Shown here one piece after another: positions 47,501-58,906 of a stretch of DNA of 64,000 nt. The notes under the pieces are model-generated. The model was not told the origin of the DNA. It saw nothing but the letters and a program-made list of their open reading frames with translations, and did no database searches. Position 1 is the stretch's first letter; the number at the start of each line of letters is the position of its first letter. A program made the position numbers and the translations under genes. The stretch comes from Thinopyrum elongatum (Eukaryota > Streptophyta > Magnoliopsida > Poales > Poaceae), in the NCBI GenBank assembly GCA_011799875.1, contig CM022298.1, forward strand, positions 728,616,135 through 728,680,134. Direction: 5' to 3'.

Positions 47501-47720
47501 GGGGCGCGTTCCCCTCGGCCGGAGCGGCGGCGCGGCGCCACAAGGGGGCCTGGAACGGGGAGAACTCGGCGGGGGTGACGAGCGCGGAGGAGGCCATCCA
47601 GACGGCGACGAGGCAGAGCCCGACGAAGGCGGCGACGGCGGGGGCGGAGCAGCAGGATGAGGAGGCGGCGTGCTGCTGCTGATGCCGCCGGACGTCGAGG
47701 CGCGTGTGCCCGAGCGCCAT
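44503..47720 (-). CDS. Golgi-type DUF248 (PMT family) methyltransferase, 8 exons, 705 aa
   Basis: Exons: 46989-47720, 46729-46878, 46150-46420, 45953-46063, 45639-45813, 45270-45542, 44879-45073 and 44503-44713; phases join correctly. Type II membrane layout: a short cytosolic N-terminus, transmembrane segment about 26-48 ([19 protein letters not shown]), then an acidic Glu/Lys/Pro-rich stem (about 75-160). The catalytic domain starts with [19 protein letters not shown] and has the SAM-binding motif [16 protein letters not shown] (about 307-322), then [43 protein letters not shown] and a second half with [15 protein letters not shown]. This family (related to QUA2/TSD2) methylates pectin, probably homogalacturonan, in the Golgi; the substrate of this member is inferred. 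The long acidic stem resembles the PMT24-27 group. Confidence 0.92.
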
Positions 47721-48532
47721 TGCTCGGCTCCTTATCGCATCCAGCAATCCGGAGGGAGGGAAGAAGATCTGGAGTGGAGCGTGGCGTGGCGGATGAATGA
47801 TTGAGTGGATGGATCCAGGCAGGGTCGGAAGACAAATCGGGCGAAAGGAAAGAGAATGGATTTCGGCCACGAGGCGGAAGAATCGGCGAGGAATCGGGGA
47901 GGGAAGCGCGGCGACGGAAAGGGGGAAGAAAAATCCAGCCTTTCCGCTGCTGGCGACGGAATGGATCCAGATTTCTTCGGGTCCGGACGCCACCGCCGCC
48001 GCCTGTCCGGCACCGCCCGCAGCACTCGCCCGTCAGAACCGTGCCCAATGACAAAAATAAATAAAACTGAAAATAGAGTAAAAATCACACATTTCACCTT
48101 CTATATATTTTGCGCTCAAATTAGTCTGAAGTTAGCTAGCCAACGTTCGTCGGGAAGAATGGCATTTGCGAACATTTTTCCTGGCAATTTAAGTTACAGG
48201 AGGATGGCATTTCCTTCAGAAAAATTGTCATCCACATGATTTGGATCGAACGACTGTGCGGGCTTTCGCTGGGACCTTCCCGCGAACTTTCGCCGGTTAA
48301 CATCACCAAAAAATATACCGACGGCGAAACTCTTCAAAGTTTGAATGCAATGGTGTAAATAAACATCGTGTTTTTTTTAGAGAACCGAAGAAACTCCACC
48401 CGAGAGTAATAACACAAGCAATACCACTCCAATTTTATTCCACTTTAATTCTTCGGAAAACAATATGCCAAGACAATACTCGTCAAAAGGAAATAACATA
48501 AAATGAAAATGGGAAAGCGAAGCCTTCTGTGA
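47721..48532. other. Upstream region of the methyltransferase gene
   Basis: GC-rich near the start codon (47720-48040), presumably 5' UTR and promoter, then AT-rich. Frames in the GC part are antisense or overlapping shadows. No TATA box assigned. Confidence 0.55.
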
Positions 48533-49582
48533 TTAATACGTTTTGGGCTTGGCCTTGTCGGGATCATTAGGATCGTAGGATATGACTGCGTACAAAGCCT
48601 GCACGATGTCTCCAACCACGAGCAAGATGGCAGTGACGAGGGCGAGGAGCGTCCACGGGCTCCTAAAGTACTTGCTCTTGAGGTACGCCCATGACTCGTA
48701 CAGGATGACTCGTGGGCGGTTGCTGCGATAGTGGTGCTCCACATCATCACGCACGCGGCATAGCTGACTCTCCCCGTTCTTGTACACATCCCTGCTGAGG
48801 TCGTTGAAGAGTCTCACCACAGCATCGTTATTGTCGGCGAGGTTGTGCTCTAGGACTCTCTTCTTCACCAACAGCCGCACGTCCTCGGCAGAGTCGACGA
48901 GGTCCTTGACGAAGAGCACATACGCCGTCACGTCATTCCTGGTGCCGACGTGCATAGCCTCGAACGCCATCATGTTGTGGAACCTATAGGCTGTCGAGTC
49001 GTCTAGCTGGACCTTGGGCATGTTGAGCTTCCCATTGTTCATGTTGATGTCGTCGAGGAAGCTCGTCTCACTGGGCATGAACCGGATCCCTGCCTCAGAT
49101 AGCCTCCACGCCGACCGGGGCACCACTCTCTGTGGAGACTCGGTGGGATGGGGAAGATGCGGTGTCCCTGCCTCCGTCTCCACACCTTTGTCTCTATGAA
49201 TATTCTTTTGGGGGCCCTTGACCCACAGACACATCCAGCTTTTGATCTTGGGGAGGGCTAAGTTATACGATATTGTGTTGTAAACTTTGTTAGTGGGGAA
49301 AATAGTATAACTAAATTATCAATAAATATGAGTTCTAATGCATAGCATTCCTCTCAAAATACGAACCTTCGGGGTTGCGTAGCCCTTGCTCGTCCTCCAT
49401 TGTACCTGTCCCTGCCTTGAGCAGGCTCATCCGGTAGATGTCGAGCGGGTGGAGTCCCAAGTTGATCCCTTCTGGGCCATCTTTCCCTTCCAGGAACTTG
49501 AGCACCATGGAATTTATCGAAGTCGCGCTCTACATGAATGTGAATTCATGCATCATCAGATTCATACTGACAATACTTAATA

Positions 49583-49835
49583 CTCCCTCCATTCCAAAAT
49601 ATAAGGTATATTGGTTTCCGTGTAAGTCAACAATTTGAAAGTTTGACCAAGATTATAGAACAAAATAGAAACATCTGCAATACCTAATAGATAAAATATG
49701 AAAATACCTTTCATGATCGATCAAATGATATAAATTTCATATTGTGGATATTGATATATTTTTCTAAAAACTTGGTCAAACATGCACTCGTTTGACTTTT
49801 GAAAAAATACACCTTATATAAAGGAACGGAGGGAG
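49583..49835. mobile_element. Stowaway/mariner-type MITE, 253 bp
   Basis: Ends CTCCCTCCATTCCAAAATAT and ATATAAAGGAACGGAGGGAG are inverted, with TA at 49581-49582 and 49836-49837. It lies in the second intron of DUF247 copy A. Confidence 0.9.
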
Positions 49836-50036
49836 TAATTAATAATATATGGCTATATGCATCGAGTAAATTTGGTGTGTCAAAAAGCTGGAAATGTCGT
49901 AATGATATATGATGGCTTATAGTAACTTACCGGAGGTGTGCCACTCTCCACTGCAACGATCCTGTGGAGCAACGTTAGGGGGAAGCTGGTTCTCAACCAT
50001 GAGCATGTCACGCTGGATGAACGGCTTGATGTGCTG

Positions 50037-50058
50037 TTTCAAAAAAAAAAAAAAAAAA
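50037..50058 (+). mobile_element. Ultra-short poly(A) retroposon (22 bp)
   Basis: TTTC followed by 18 A, flanked by a perfect 15-bp direct repeat CGGCTTGATGTGCTG (50022-50036 and 50059-50073). The intact paralogue has this 15-mer once (about 57068-57082) and no poly(A). The structure is that of target-primed reverse transcription that stopped right after the tail. With its duplication it adds 37 bp and shifts the DUF247 frame. Confidence 0.9.
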
Positions 50059-50344
50059 CGGCTTGATGTGCTGGATACCGTGCCGACTGAAGATGGGGTC
50101 ACTGTGTGCATAGTCCCCCGTGGGATTGGAGCCCTTCTTCCCTAGGGTTGCGGTGGTTCTCATCACCTCCAGCAAGAAGCAGCCATCCATGATCATCATC
50201 TCGAGGAACTTGCCCCTGTTCTCTTCCCCACGCCACTCGTCGCCCAGGTCCATGTAGGCGTCCTCCATCTCGTCGGCCACCTCCTCAATGGCAATGACAA
50301 GCTCAGCAAGGGTGGTCTTGCAGCTGCCTTGACCAAGAAGGTGA

Positions 50345-52069
50345 TGTTGGGAAACGTAGTAATTTCAAAAAATTTCCTGCGCACACACAGGATCATGGTG
50401 ATGCATAGCAACGAGAGGGGAGAGTGTGTCCACGTATCCTCGTAGACCGAAAGCGGAAGCGTTAGCACAACGCGGTTGATGTAGTCGTACGTCTTCACGA
50501 TCCGACCGATCCAAGTACCGAACGCGCGGCACCTCCGAGTTCAGCACACGTTCAACTCGATGACGTCCCGCGAGCTCCGATCCAGCAAAGCTTCACAGCA
50601 GAGTTTCGTCAGCACGACGGCGTGGTGACGGTGATGATGATGCTACCGACGCAGGGCTTCGCCTAAGCACCGCTACGATATGATCGAGGTGGATTATGGT
50701 GGAGGGGGGCACCGCACACGGCTAAGAGATCAATGATCAATTGTTGTCTATAGGGTGCCCCCTGGCCATGTATATAAAGGATGGAGGGAGGAGGAGGCCG
50801 GCCCTCACAGGGCGCGCCCAAGGTGTGGAGTCCTACTAGGACTCCCTAGTCCTAGTAGGATTCCACCTCCCACATGGAATAGGAAAAGGGGAAGGGAGAA
50901 GGAGAAGGAAGGAAGGGGGCGCCCCCTTTCCCTAGTCCAATTCGGACCAGTCCATGGGGAAGGGGCGCAGCCACCCTTGAGGCCTTTCTCTCCTTTCCCG
51001 TATGGCCCATTAAGGCCCAATACGAATTCCCGTAACTCTCCGGTACTCCGAAAAATACCCGAATCACTCGGAACCTTTCCGATGTCCGAATATAGCTTTC
51101 CAATATATCGATCTTTACCTCTCGACCATTTCGAGACTCCTCGTTATGTCCCCGATCTCATCCGGGACTCCGAACAAACTTCGGTCATCAAATCACAAAA
51201 ACTCATAATACCGATCGTCACCAAACTTTAAGCGTGCGGACCCTACGGGTTCGAGAACTATGTAGACATGACCGAGACACGTCTCCGGTCAATAACCAAT
51301 AGCGGAACCTGGATGCTCATATTGGTTCTCACATATTCTACGAAGATCTTTATCGGTCAAACCGCATAACAACATACGTTGTTCCCTTTGTCATCGGTAT
51401 GTTACTTGCCCGAAATTCGATCGTCGGTATCTCAATACCTAGTTCAATCTCGTTACCGGCAAGTCTCTTTACTCGTTCCGTAATACATCATCCCGCAACT
51501 AACTCATTAGTTACAATGCTTGCAAGGCTTATAGTGATGTGCATTACCGAGTGGGCCCAGAGATACCTCTCCGACAATCGGAGTGACAAATCCTAATCTC
51601 GAAATACGCCAACTCAACAAGTACCTTCGGAGACACCTGTAAAGCACCTTTATAATCACCCAGTTATGTTGTGACATTTGGTAGCACACAAAGTGTTCCT
51701 CCGGTAAACGGGAGTTGCATAATCTCATAGTCATAGGAACATGTATAAGTCATGAAGAAAGCAATAGCAACATACTAAACGATCAAGTGCTAAGCTAGCG
51801 GAATGGGTCAAGTCAATCACATCATTCTCTTAATGATGTGATCCCGTTAATCAAATGACAACTCATGTCTATGGTTAGGAAACATAACCATCTTAGATTA
51901 ACGAGCTAGTCAAGTAGAGGCATACTACTGACACTCTATTTTGTCTATGTATTCACACATGTATCAAGTTTCCAGTTAATACAATTCTAGCATGAATAAT
52001 AAACATTTATTATAACATAAGGAAATAAAATAATAACTTTATTATTGCCTCTAGGGCATATTTCCTTCA
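50345..52069 (-). repeat. Solo LTR of the BARE1/WIS/Angela Copia group (1725 bp)
   Basis: On the minus strand it starts TGAAGGAAATATGCCCTAGA and ends CCCAACA; a perfect 5-bp target duplication GGTGA flanks it (50340-50344 and 52070-52074). Length and the CTAGAGGCAATAATAAAG start fit this Triticeae LTR group. No internal region remains. It splits exon 2 of DUF247 copy A. Confidence 0.95.
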
Positions 52070-52509
52070 GGTGACGGACGGCCCTTAGCTTGTGCTCCTC
52101 CATGGGTTTCAAGCCTTTGTCACCATGGTGGAATGGGCCGAGAGACACTGTCCGCGGCTTGTATACGTTGGTCGCCCTGCCATTTGAGTTACTTCTTTCA
52201 ATAAAGGAATATATATAATAATATCAATCCGATACAGGTTTATACTTAACCTATGCAATAACACAATATCAAGAACCAATCAAGACATTAAGAAAACAAC
52301 AACCAAATTTCTAATCATCCGTTGCCATAGAGGATACTACCCCACACTCCCATCAAACGTTCGCCAAGCCTTTTCATCCAACGGTCACTATCTGCTCGTG
52401 GGTTAAGAGTTCTTAAACTCTGTAAATCATCTGTATGTCTGAAACTAGCACTAGTAGTCGCAGACTGTAGCCTTTGACTTTGTTAACATAGCTCACCACT
52501 CATGCCGAG

Positions 52510-52640
52510 TGGTAGCCTTTTTTTTGCGAGAAAACTTCCAATCTATTCATCATGCCATGACAGTATAAAGAACACAGAAATAAGAAAAATTACACCCATG
52601 TCCGTATACCATCTAGTGATGACTGCAAGCACCGGAGACT
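52510..52640 (-). mobile_element. Poly(T)-headed retroposon fragment
   Basis: T run, then AATCTATTCATCATGCCATG; a diverged relative of 36640-36787. Lies in the first intron of DUF247 copy A. Confidence 0.6.
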
Positions 52641-52944
52641 TTGAGGTACATAGCATTAACCTGCTATAGTGATTTTTTGCTAGATGTGGAAACACACCGC
52701 AGCAGAATGTAGTACGATGCATTCTCAGGAGGGGGAAAATGATAGGAGTAAACAAGAACAACAAGAACGAGAATTTTCATCATAGAAAAAATAATCCATA
52801 TGTGGATGCATGTGAGAACTATCATTCTTGTAACTTGCAAATTTGTAAAGTTTGTGCCAAAATACTGAAAAATTGAAGATTTGCATGCAAAAAACCCCCA
52901 AAAACTGTAAATTTGATAATCTTTTTTTTTTGACAAATTACATT

Positions 52945-52947
<3 letters not shown>

Positions 52948-52978
<31 letters not shown>
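52948..52978. repeat. (GA)n microsatellite
   Basis: About 15 GA units in the first intron of DUF247 copy A. Confidence 0.97.
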
Positions 52979-52980
<2 letters not shown>

Positions 52981-53556
52981 AGCACAATTTGTGTGCGAGG
53001 ATCTGCATCCAAAAAACATGTAACCTAGTTATTATTCATTGCTTGATCCTTGTGGTCATGTATCCATCTTTAGGACTGCAAATGAGTTGAATTCGAGCGT
53101 GTTGGACTAGGCTTAACTCAACTTATACTAAGTGAAGCTCAAGGTCGAGTTGTACAAAGTGCCTCGTGCTTAGCTTGTAACATCCTCGAGTCGATTTCGA
53201 GCTAGTTTCAAGCTAACTACCATAATTTATATCGAATGGTATGGAGAGGAGGGGCACCACACCCAGTGGGCACCAAATCCTCATTCCAACCAAATTATCA
53301 AAAGTTAAAGAAAAGTATCAGAAGAAAAAAAAGAAACTAAAACAAAAAAATTTAGCCAAAAACTGAAACAAAATTCATGGCAACATATGCCGAAGCGGTC
53401 AACACCAACAAATTAAAGCATCTGTCTGTACCTGCCATCGACCATCTTGAAGCGCAGTGGGACACGGAAGATGCAGTGCTTCTGCCATTTCTTCACCTTT
53501 GCCGGCGTCTCAGCGCGGTCGAGCTTCTTCTCCATGTCCACCACCCACGACGACAT

Positions 53557-54320
53557 CCTGGCTGAAACCAAGTGGAGTAGTACTACCTTGTTTACTTAGC
53601 TTAGCTGCACACGCTTATATATATGTGTGTAGGGGAAGAACAGCTAACTAACAAGAGCCGGCTTTCTTATCCCCATTCCTTTCTTGTTGTATCATCACGT
53701 GATTATTGCAACGGGTAGCTTAAACTCACGCAGGCCATGTGGTTAAAGCCACATGATATAATGATATAATGAATGGATGATTGAAGGACGGTCTTACTTG
53801 CATTGTCCCCTAGGTTAGGCACAAAGGTAGATGCAAATGTACTTAATTAAACTACCAATTCGAATGTGCTTAACTTGATGGGGTAGTGGCAGAGTTAATT
53901 AGACTAGCATGCTTTGCAGATAGCATTGGCTGGAAGGATGTTTTCAAACACTATCAATTCAGGCTTTACCAAAAGGGAACAGTAGGATGCTGCATGGCCG
54001 AGCCAAACTAAGACTAACGTATGGTTATGCTTAACTTCATGGGGTGGCAGAGTTGCTAATGCACTTTTACAGTTAACAATGATAAAGCTAGTTAATCTAC
54101 ATTATCGCAACGTGGGTCATCTTTGATGAGTGGAAATCGTCACATCTGACCGCTTTACCATGCTTCGAACGATGACATATGTCACTAATGCTTGATCCAC
54201 AAGGGCGCGCTGGAAAACCGCATATCATAGGCACTAACGGTGGCTTTCAGATCAATGATATGGCTCATCCTATGTGGATTTTTGTGAAGTACTCGTGATA
54301 GATGAAACTATCTAATTGGG
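53557..54320. other. Upstream block i (DUF247 copy A)
   Basis: Includes TATATATAAG on the minus strand (53615-53624), a candidate TATA box for copy A. From about 53650 it aligns with 54800-55620 and 57790-58980, sharing GCTTTGCAGAAAGCATTGGC-like phrases and the CCGCTTTACCAT...ATGACATATG segment. A single diverged copy of the 143-bp unit lies at about 54130-54250. Confidence 0.65.
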
Positions 54321-54619
54321 TATGTTTTTCGACTCAAGTGTGCACGGGTGATCTACATGCCAGTAATACGACTAACGAAATAATGTACTAAAATTCTAAT
54401 ATGTGCATTTTGCATCATAATTTTAGAAGATAAAATGCTCAATTATTATGTTAATTCAATCACCTTTGTCCTATTTTATCTCGATATTCTCTCTTATCAT
54501 AGAATTACACCAGGAGGGACTGGAAATTGGAAAATTTACCCAAAAACACTTATTCAGAACTAGGAAAAATAATAAAAAAGAATGGAGGGTTTTCAAGGAA
54601 AAGAAGGCCGAAGCACAAA

Positions 54620-54790
54620 TGTCATAGTGGGGAGTTACTTAGACCTGTGTCATGCATATGACACTAGTCTATGTTACTACCTTCATAGTGGATAGTAAGT
54701 AGTAACATATATATGGTATCTTGCAAGATATTATTTATTTAGATGTAGACTAATCTTGTCGCGGGGTGCGTGATGAGTGCTATTTTTACA
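54620..54790. mobile_element. Possible MITE
   Basis: Contains GGAGTTACTTAGAC... and TAGTCTATGTTACTACCT..., phrases I associate with a common Triticeae MITE. Ends are not clearly defined. Confidence 0.35.
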
Positions 54791-54799
54791 CTCATCACA

Positions 54800-55760
54800 C
54801 CTAAGAGCCGGCTATCTCACTTACATTACTTTCTTGATGTATTACCACATGATTACTGCAACATGTACCTTAAACTTACACAGCCCTAGGTTAAAAGCAA
54901 CATAATTTAATGAGTGGATGTTTAAAGGATTGTGTTACTTGCCTTGTCCCCTAGGTTAGGCACAAGATGTGGATGTACTTAATTAAACTATCATGTGCTT
55001 AACTTCTGGCCGGCTGCGGGGTGGCATAGTTATTTAGGCTAGTGTGCTTTGCAGAAAGCATTGGCCGGAAGGATCTTTTCTAGTACGATCAATTCAGGCT
55101 TTACCAAACAGTTTTGCTAAATCTCAGTCGACTGAGACTTCCTTATGCCTTAGTTGATGTTATATTCGTGAAATCTTACATTGAGATCCGTACAAATTTT
55201 CTTTCAGTTTTTTCTTACATGTTATGTTACTTTACTAAGACTTGGTTAAGCCTCGGTCGACCGAGACCTAGTCACAGGCTTTTACCAAAAGGAAATAGTA
55301 GGATTATGCTGGCTGAGCCAAACTGAGACCATGTACCATTAATCATTATATGCTTAACTTCATGGGGGTGGCAGATAATTAGCACAACTAGCAAAGTTAG
55401 TTTATCCACGTTACTACCACATGCGTCATCTTTGATACGTCACTTGACCGCTTTAGCATCCACAAAATGACGACATGTGCTAATCGCTCGGTTCACACGG
55501 GTGAGTTCGAAAACTGCCTGTGATAGGCGGTGGGTGACGGTGGATTTCAGATCAATGATGTGGCTCACCGATGTGGATTTTCATAAAGCACTCGTCAGAT
55601 ATGAAACTATCACACGTGGACCCATTTTTTTAACCAATGCATTATACATGAACCGTACTAGTGGTCTACCAGATAGCAATACGTTTCTTTGTTTGAAAAG
55701 AGGAGTGCCCCCAACCTTTACATCATCACGATGCATTGGTGTTTTTAGGTATTGTGTCCT
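54800..55760. repeat. Upstream block ii, without its gene
   Basis: Aligns with the upstream regions of DUF247 copies A and B, including the single 143-bp-like unit at about 55395-55550, followed by GATGTGGCTCACCGATGTGG. No DUF247 exon adjoins it on the left (54320-54800). Confidence 0.7.
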
Positions 55761-56041
55761 ATTTTTATCGATTATGGCGGCTTTTATACTTTTTCACTTT
55801 TGTTTACGTACTTGAGATGGTACTCGTTTTTTACACTATGTTTGATTAAACAAATGATTGTGTGCATTGCTCGATTGTTTTCGAAAAAAAGAAAACACAC
55901 ACATAAATATACATTATTTGGCATCTCAAACACACGATGGGAGAGAAAGAGGGAGAGAGAGATATTTTCTTGAGTTGTGCACAACTCTTCAAGTTTTCTT
56001 CCACTTTTTATTCTTTGCAAAAAAAAAGAAACATTATCAGG

Positions 56042-57714
56042 TTAATTCATTTTGGGCTTGCCCTTCTCGTTAGGATCATAGGATATGACTGCATACACGG
56101 CCTGCACGATATCTCCGACGACGAGCAGGATTGCGGTGACAAGGGCGAGGAGTGTCCATGGGCTCTTGAAGTACTTGTTCCTGAGGTTTGACCACGCCTC
56201 ATAGAGAAAGACACGCAAATGGTTGCTGCGGTAATGGTGATCCACGTCCTGACGCACCTGGCACAGCTGACTCTTCCAATTCTTGGACACGTCTCTGGTG
56301 AGGCTGTTGAAGAGCCTCACCACAGCGTTGTCATCGTCAGCGAGGTCGTGCTCCAGGATCCCCTTCCTCTCCAGTAGTTGCACGTCGTCGGCAGAGTTGA
56401 TGAGGTCCTTGACGAACAACACGTACGCCGTCACGTCATTGCCAGTGCCGACGTGCATCGCCTCGAACGCCATCATGTTGTGGATCCTGTAGGCGGTGGA
56501 GTCGTCCATCTCGACCTTGGGCATGTAGAGCCTCCCGTTGTCCAGCTCTATGTCGTCGAGGCAGCTCGTCTTGCTGGGCAGGAACTGGATTCCTGCCTCC
56601 GACAGCTTCCACGCGGATCGGGGCACCACTCTCTCCGGGCGAACGACGGTGACCTCCTTTGCTGTCGGTGTCGTCGGCATGCCTCTGTGAAGAACCTTTC
56701 TGTTACTCTTGATCTGACTTGTGCCCTTGAGTCGGCTCGTCCGGTAGATGTCAAGAGGGTGGAGTCCCAGGCCGGTCCCTTCCGGGGCATCTTCCCTTTC
56801 GAGGAACTTGAGCACCATGGAGTTAATCGAAGCCGCGCTCTGCATGCATGCATGCATCATCATTTATGTCCATACATAGGCAAATTAAGCGGCCTGTCAG
56901 AATAGGTGTCTCTATCGAATGAACAAAGTGTCGCAATGATAGATACTACTATACGTTAGCAGTCAGTAACCTACGTACCGGACATGTGCCGTCCTCCACG
57001 GCGACGATCGTCTCGAGCAACCTCAGTGGCAGCTGGTTCTCGACCATGAGCATGTCACGCTGGATGAAGGGCTTGATGTGCTGGATGCCGTACCAGCTGA
57101 AGACAGGGTCGCCATGAGCGTAGTCCTTGGGAATGGACTCCTTCCCTGCGGCAGTCCTCATCACCTCCAGCAGGAAGCAGCCGTCTGTGATCATCATCTC
57201 AAGGAACTTGCCCCTGTTCTCGCCCCGCCACTCATCGCCCAGGTCCATGTAGGCATCCTCCAGCTCGTCGGCCATCTTCTTCACGGCGGCGACGAGCCCG
57301 CCAAGGGTCAGCTTGCTGGCCCGACCAGCATGGTCCCGACTGAGGAGATGACGGACGGCTCTCAGCTTGTGCTCCTCCATGGGTTTCAGCTCCTTGTCAT
57401 CGTGGTGGAATGGGCCGAGAGACACTGTCTGCGGCTTGAATACGCTGCTCGCGCTGCCATTACAATTTCCCGTAAAGAAAATACACAAAAGCAGAAATTG
57501 CGACAATGCGGGTGATAGGGCGTGCTGCTTACATGCCATCTACCGTCTTCATCTTGAAGCGCAGCGGGACGCGGAAGATGCAGTGCTTCGGCCATCTCAG
57601 CACCTTTGCCGGCGGCTCCGCGTCCTCGAGCTTCTTCTCCATGTCCATCACCCATCCCTCCACGTTCGCCTGCGGCTCAGGGCAGTCGACATCCACCACC
57701 CATGACGACGACAT
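56042..57714 (-). CDS. DUF247 protein, intact copy B, 3 exons, 484 aa
   Basis: Exons: 57533-57714, 56979-57453 and 56042-56839 with GT-AG introns; ATG at 57712-57714, TAA at 56042-56044. Plant DUF247 proteins are membrane-anchored and mostly uncharacterised; in some grasses members at the S and Z loci govern self-incompatibility. Visible features: the N-terminal WVMDMEKKL and IFRVPLRFK; FKPQTVSLGPFHH; GCFLLEVMR; YGIQHIKPFIQRDMLMVENQ; VVPRSAWKLSEAGIQFLPS; AFEAMHVGTGNDVTAYVLF; and a C-terminal hydrophobic anchor about 447-471 (WTLLALVTAILLVVGDIV). No stop or frameshift. Copy A at 48.5-53.6 kb is its broken paralogue and a third end lies at 62.8 kb. Link to self-incompatibility is not implied. 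Confidence 0.92.
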
Positions 57715-58192
57715 CGTGCAACCAAGTGGAGTGGCCTGTCTACCTAGCTTAGCTACACACGCTCTGTGCTACTGAATTCTTGTGTATATGTAGGGGAAGA
57801 CAACAGAGCTGGCTTTCTTTCTCATCCATATTCCTTTCTTGCTGCATTATCACCGGATTATACCTTCCTTACGCAGGCCTGGGTTATAGGGACATGATAT
57901 AAATAATGAATTATTATAGGACGGTGTCACTTGCCTTGTCGCCTAGAGTTAGGCACAACGTTAGGTGCAAAGGAACTTAATTACACCAGAATTATGCTTG
58001 ACTTCATTTAGACTAGCGTGCTTTGCAGAAAGCATTGGCTGGAAGGATGTTTTCTACTACTATTAAATCAGGCTTTACCAAAAGGAACTAGTAGGATGCT
58101 TCTGTCAGAGCCAAACTAAAACAGCATATCATTATGCTTAACTTCACTGGGGTGGCATCGCTACGGCCCTTTTATATTTAACAGAATGCTAA
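57715..58192. other. Upstream block iii (DUF247 copy B), proximal part
   Basis: Aligns with 53557-54100 upstream of copy A. Contains ACATATACACAAG on the minus strand (about 57781-57793), the counterpart of the copy A TATA candidate but weaker. Confidence 0.6.
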
Positions 58193-58906
58193 AGCTAGTT
58201 AATCCACGTTACTACCACATGCGTCATCTGACCGCTTTACCATCCACCAAACGATGACATATGCCAGTAATCGCTCGATTCACAAGGATGCGCTGAAAAA
58301 CCGCTAGTCATAGGCGGTGGATGACGGTGGCTTTCAGCTAGTTAATCCACGTTACTACCACATGCTCCATCTGACCGCTTTACCATCCACCAAACGATGA
58401 CATATGCCAGTAATCGCTCGATTCACAAGGGTGCGCTGAAAAACTGCCTGTCATAGGCGGTGGATGACGGTGGCTTTCAGCTAGTTAATCCACGTTACTA
58501 CCACATGCGTCATCTGACCGCTTTACCATCCACCAATGATGACATATGCCAGTAACCGCTCGATTCCAAGGGTGCGCTGAAAAACCGCCTGTCATAGGCG
58601 GTGGATGACGGTGGCTTTCAGCTAGTTAATCCACGTTACTACCACATGCGTCATCTGACCGCTTTACCATCCACCAAATGATGACATATGCCAGTAACCG
58701 CTCGATTCACAAGGGTGCGCTGAAAAACCGCCTGTCATAGGCGGTGGATGACGGTGGCTTTCAGCTAGTTAATCCACGTTACTACCACATGCGTCATCTG
58801 ACCGCTTTACCATCCACCAAACGATGACATATGCCAGTAATCGCTCGATTCACAAGGGTGCGCTGAAAAACCGCCTGTCATAGGCGGTGGATGACGGTGG
58901 CTTTCA
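58193..58906. repeat. 143-bp tandem array, 5 units
   Basis: Units start (AGCTAGTTAATCCACG) at 58193, 58336, 58479, 58620 and 58763. Spacing is 143, 143, 141 and 143 bp. Units 3-5 contain the inverted repeat ACCGCCTGTCATAGGCGGT or a one-base variant. Single diverged copies occur at about 54130 and 55395, so the amplification is confined to the block upstream of copy B. Confidence 0.95.

Larger units (their letters stand above)
48533..53556 (-). pseudogene. DUF247 gene copy A, disrupted
   Basis: By comparison with the intact neighbour, exon 1 is at about 53432-53556 (ATG 53554-53556). Exon 2 is split into 52070-52176 and 49931-50344 by a solo LTR. Exon 3 runs from 49529, possibly with an extra small intron near 49258-49372, to TAA at 48533-48535. 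The C-terminal half is open and keeps the DUF247 features (VVPRSAWRLSEAGI, AFEAMHVGT, DVTAYVLFVKDL) and the membrane anchor SPWTLLALVTAILLVVGDIV. Exon 2 also carries a 37-bp insertion (poly(A) retroposon plus 15-bp duplication) and a further 1-bp shift near its 3' end (about 49950-49980). Three independent lesions make a functional protein very unlikely. Confidence 0.88.

Noticed and set aside
46941..47660. 239-codon plus-strand frame
   Set aside because: Antisense to methyltransferase exon 1; no domain.
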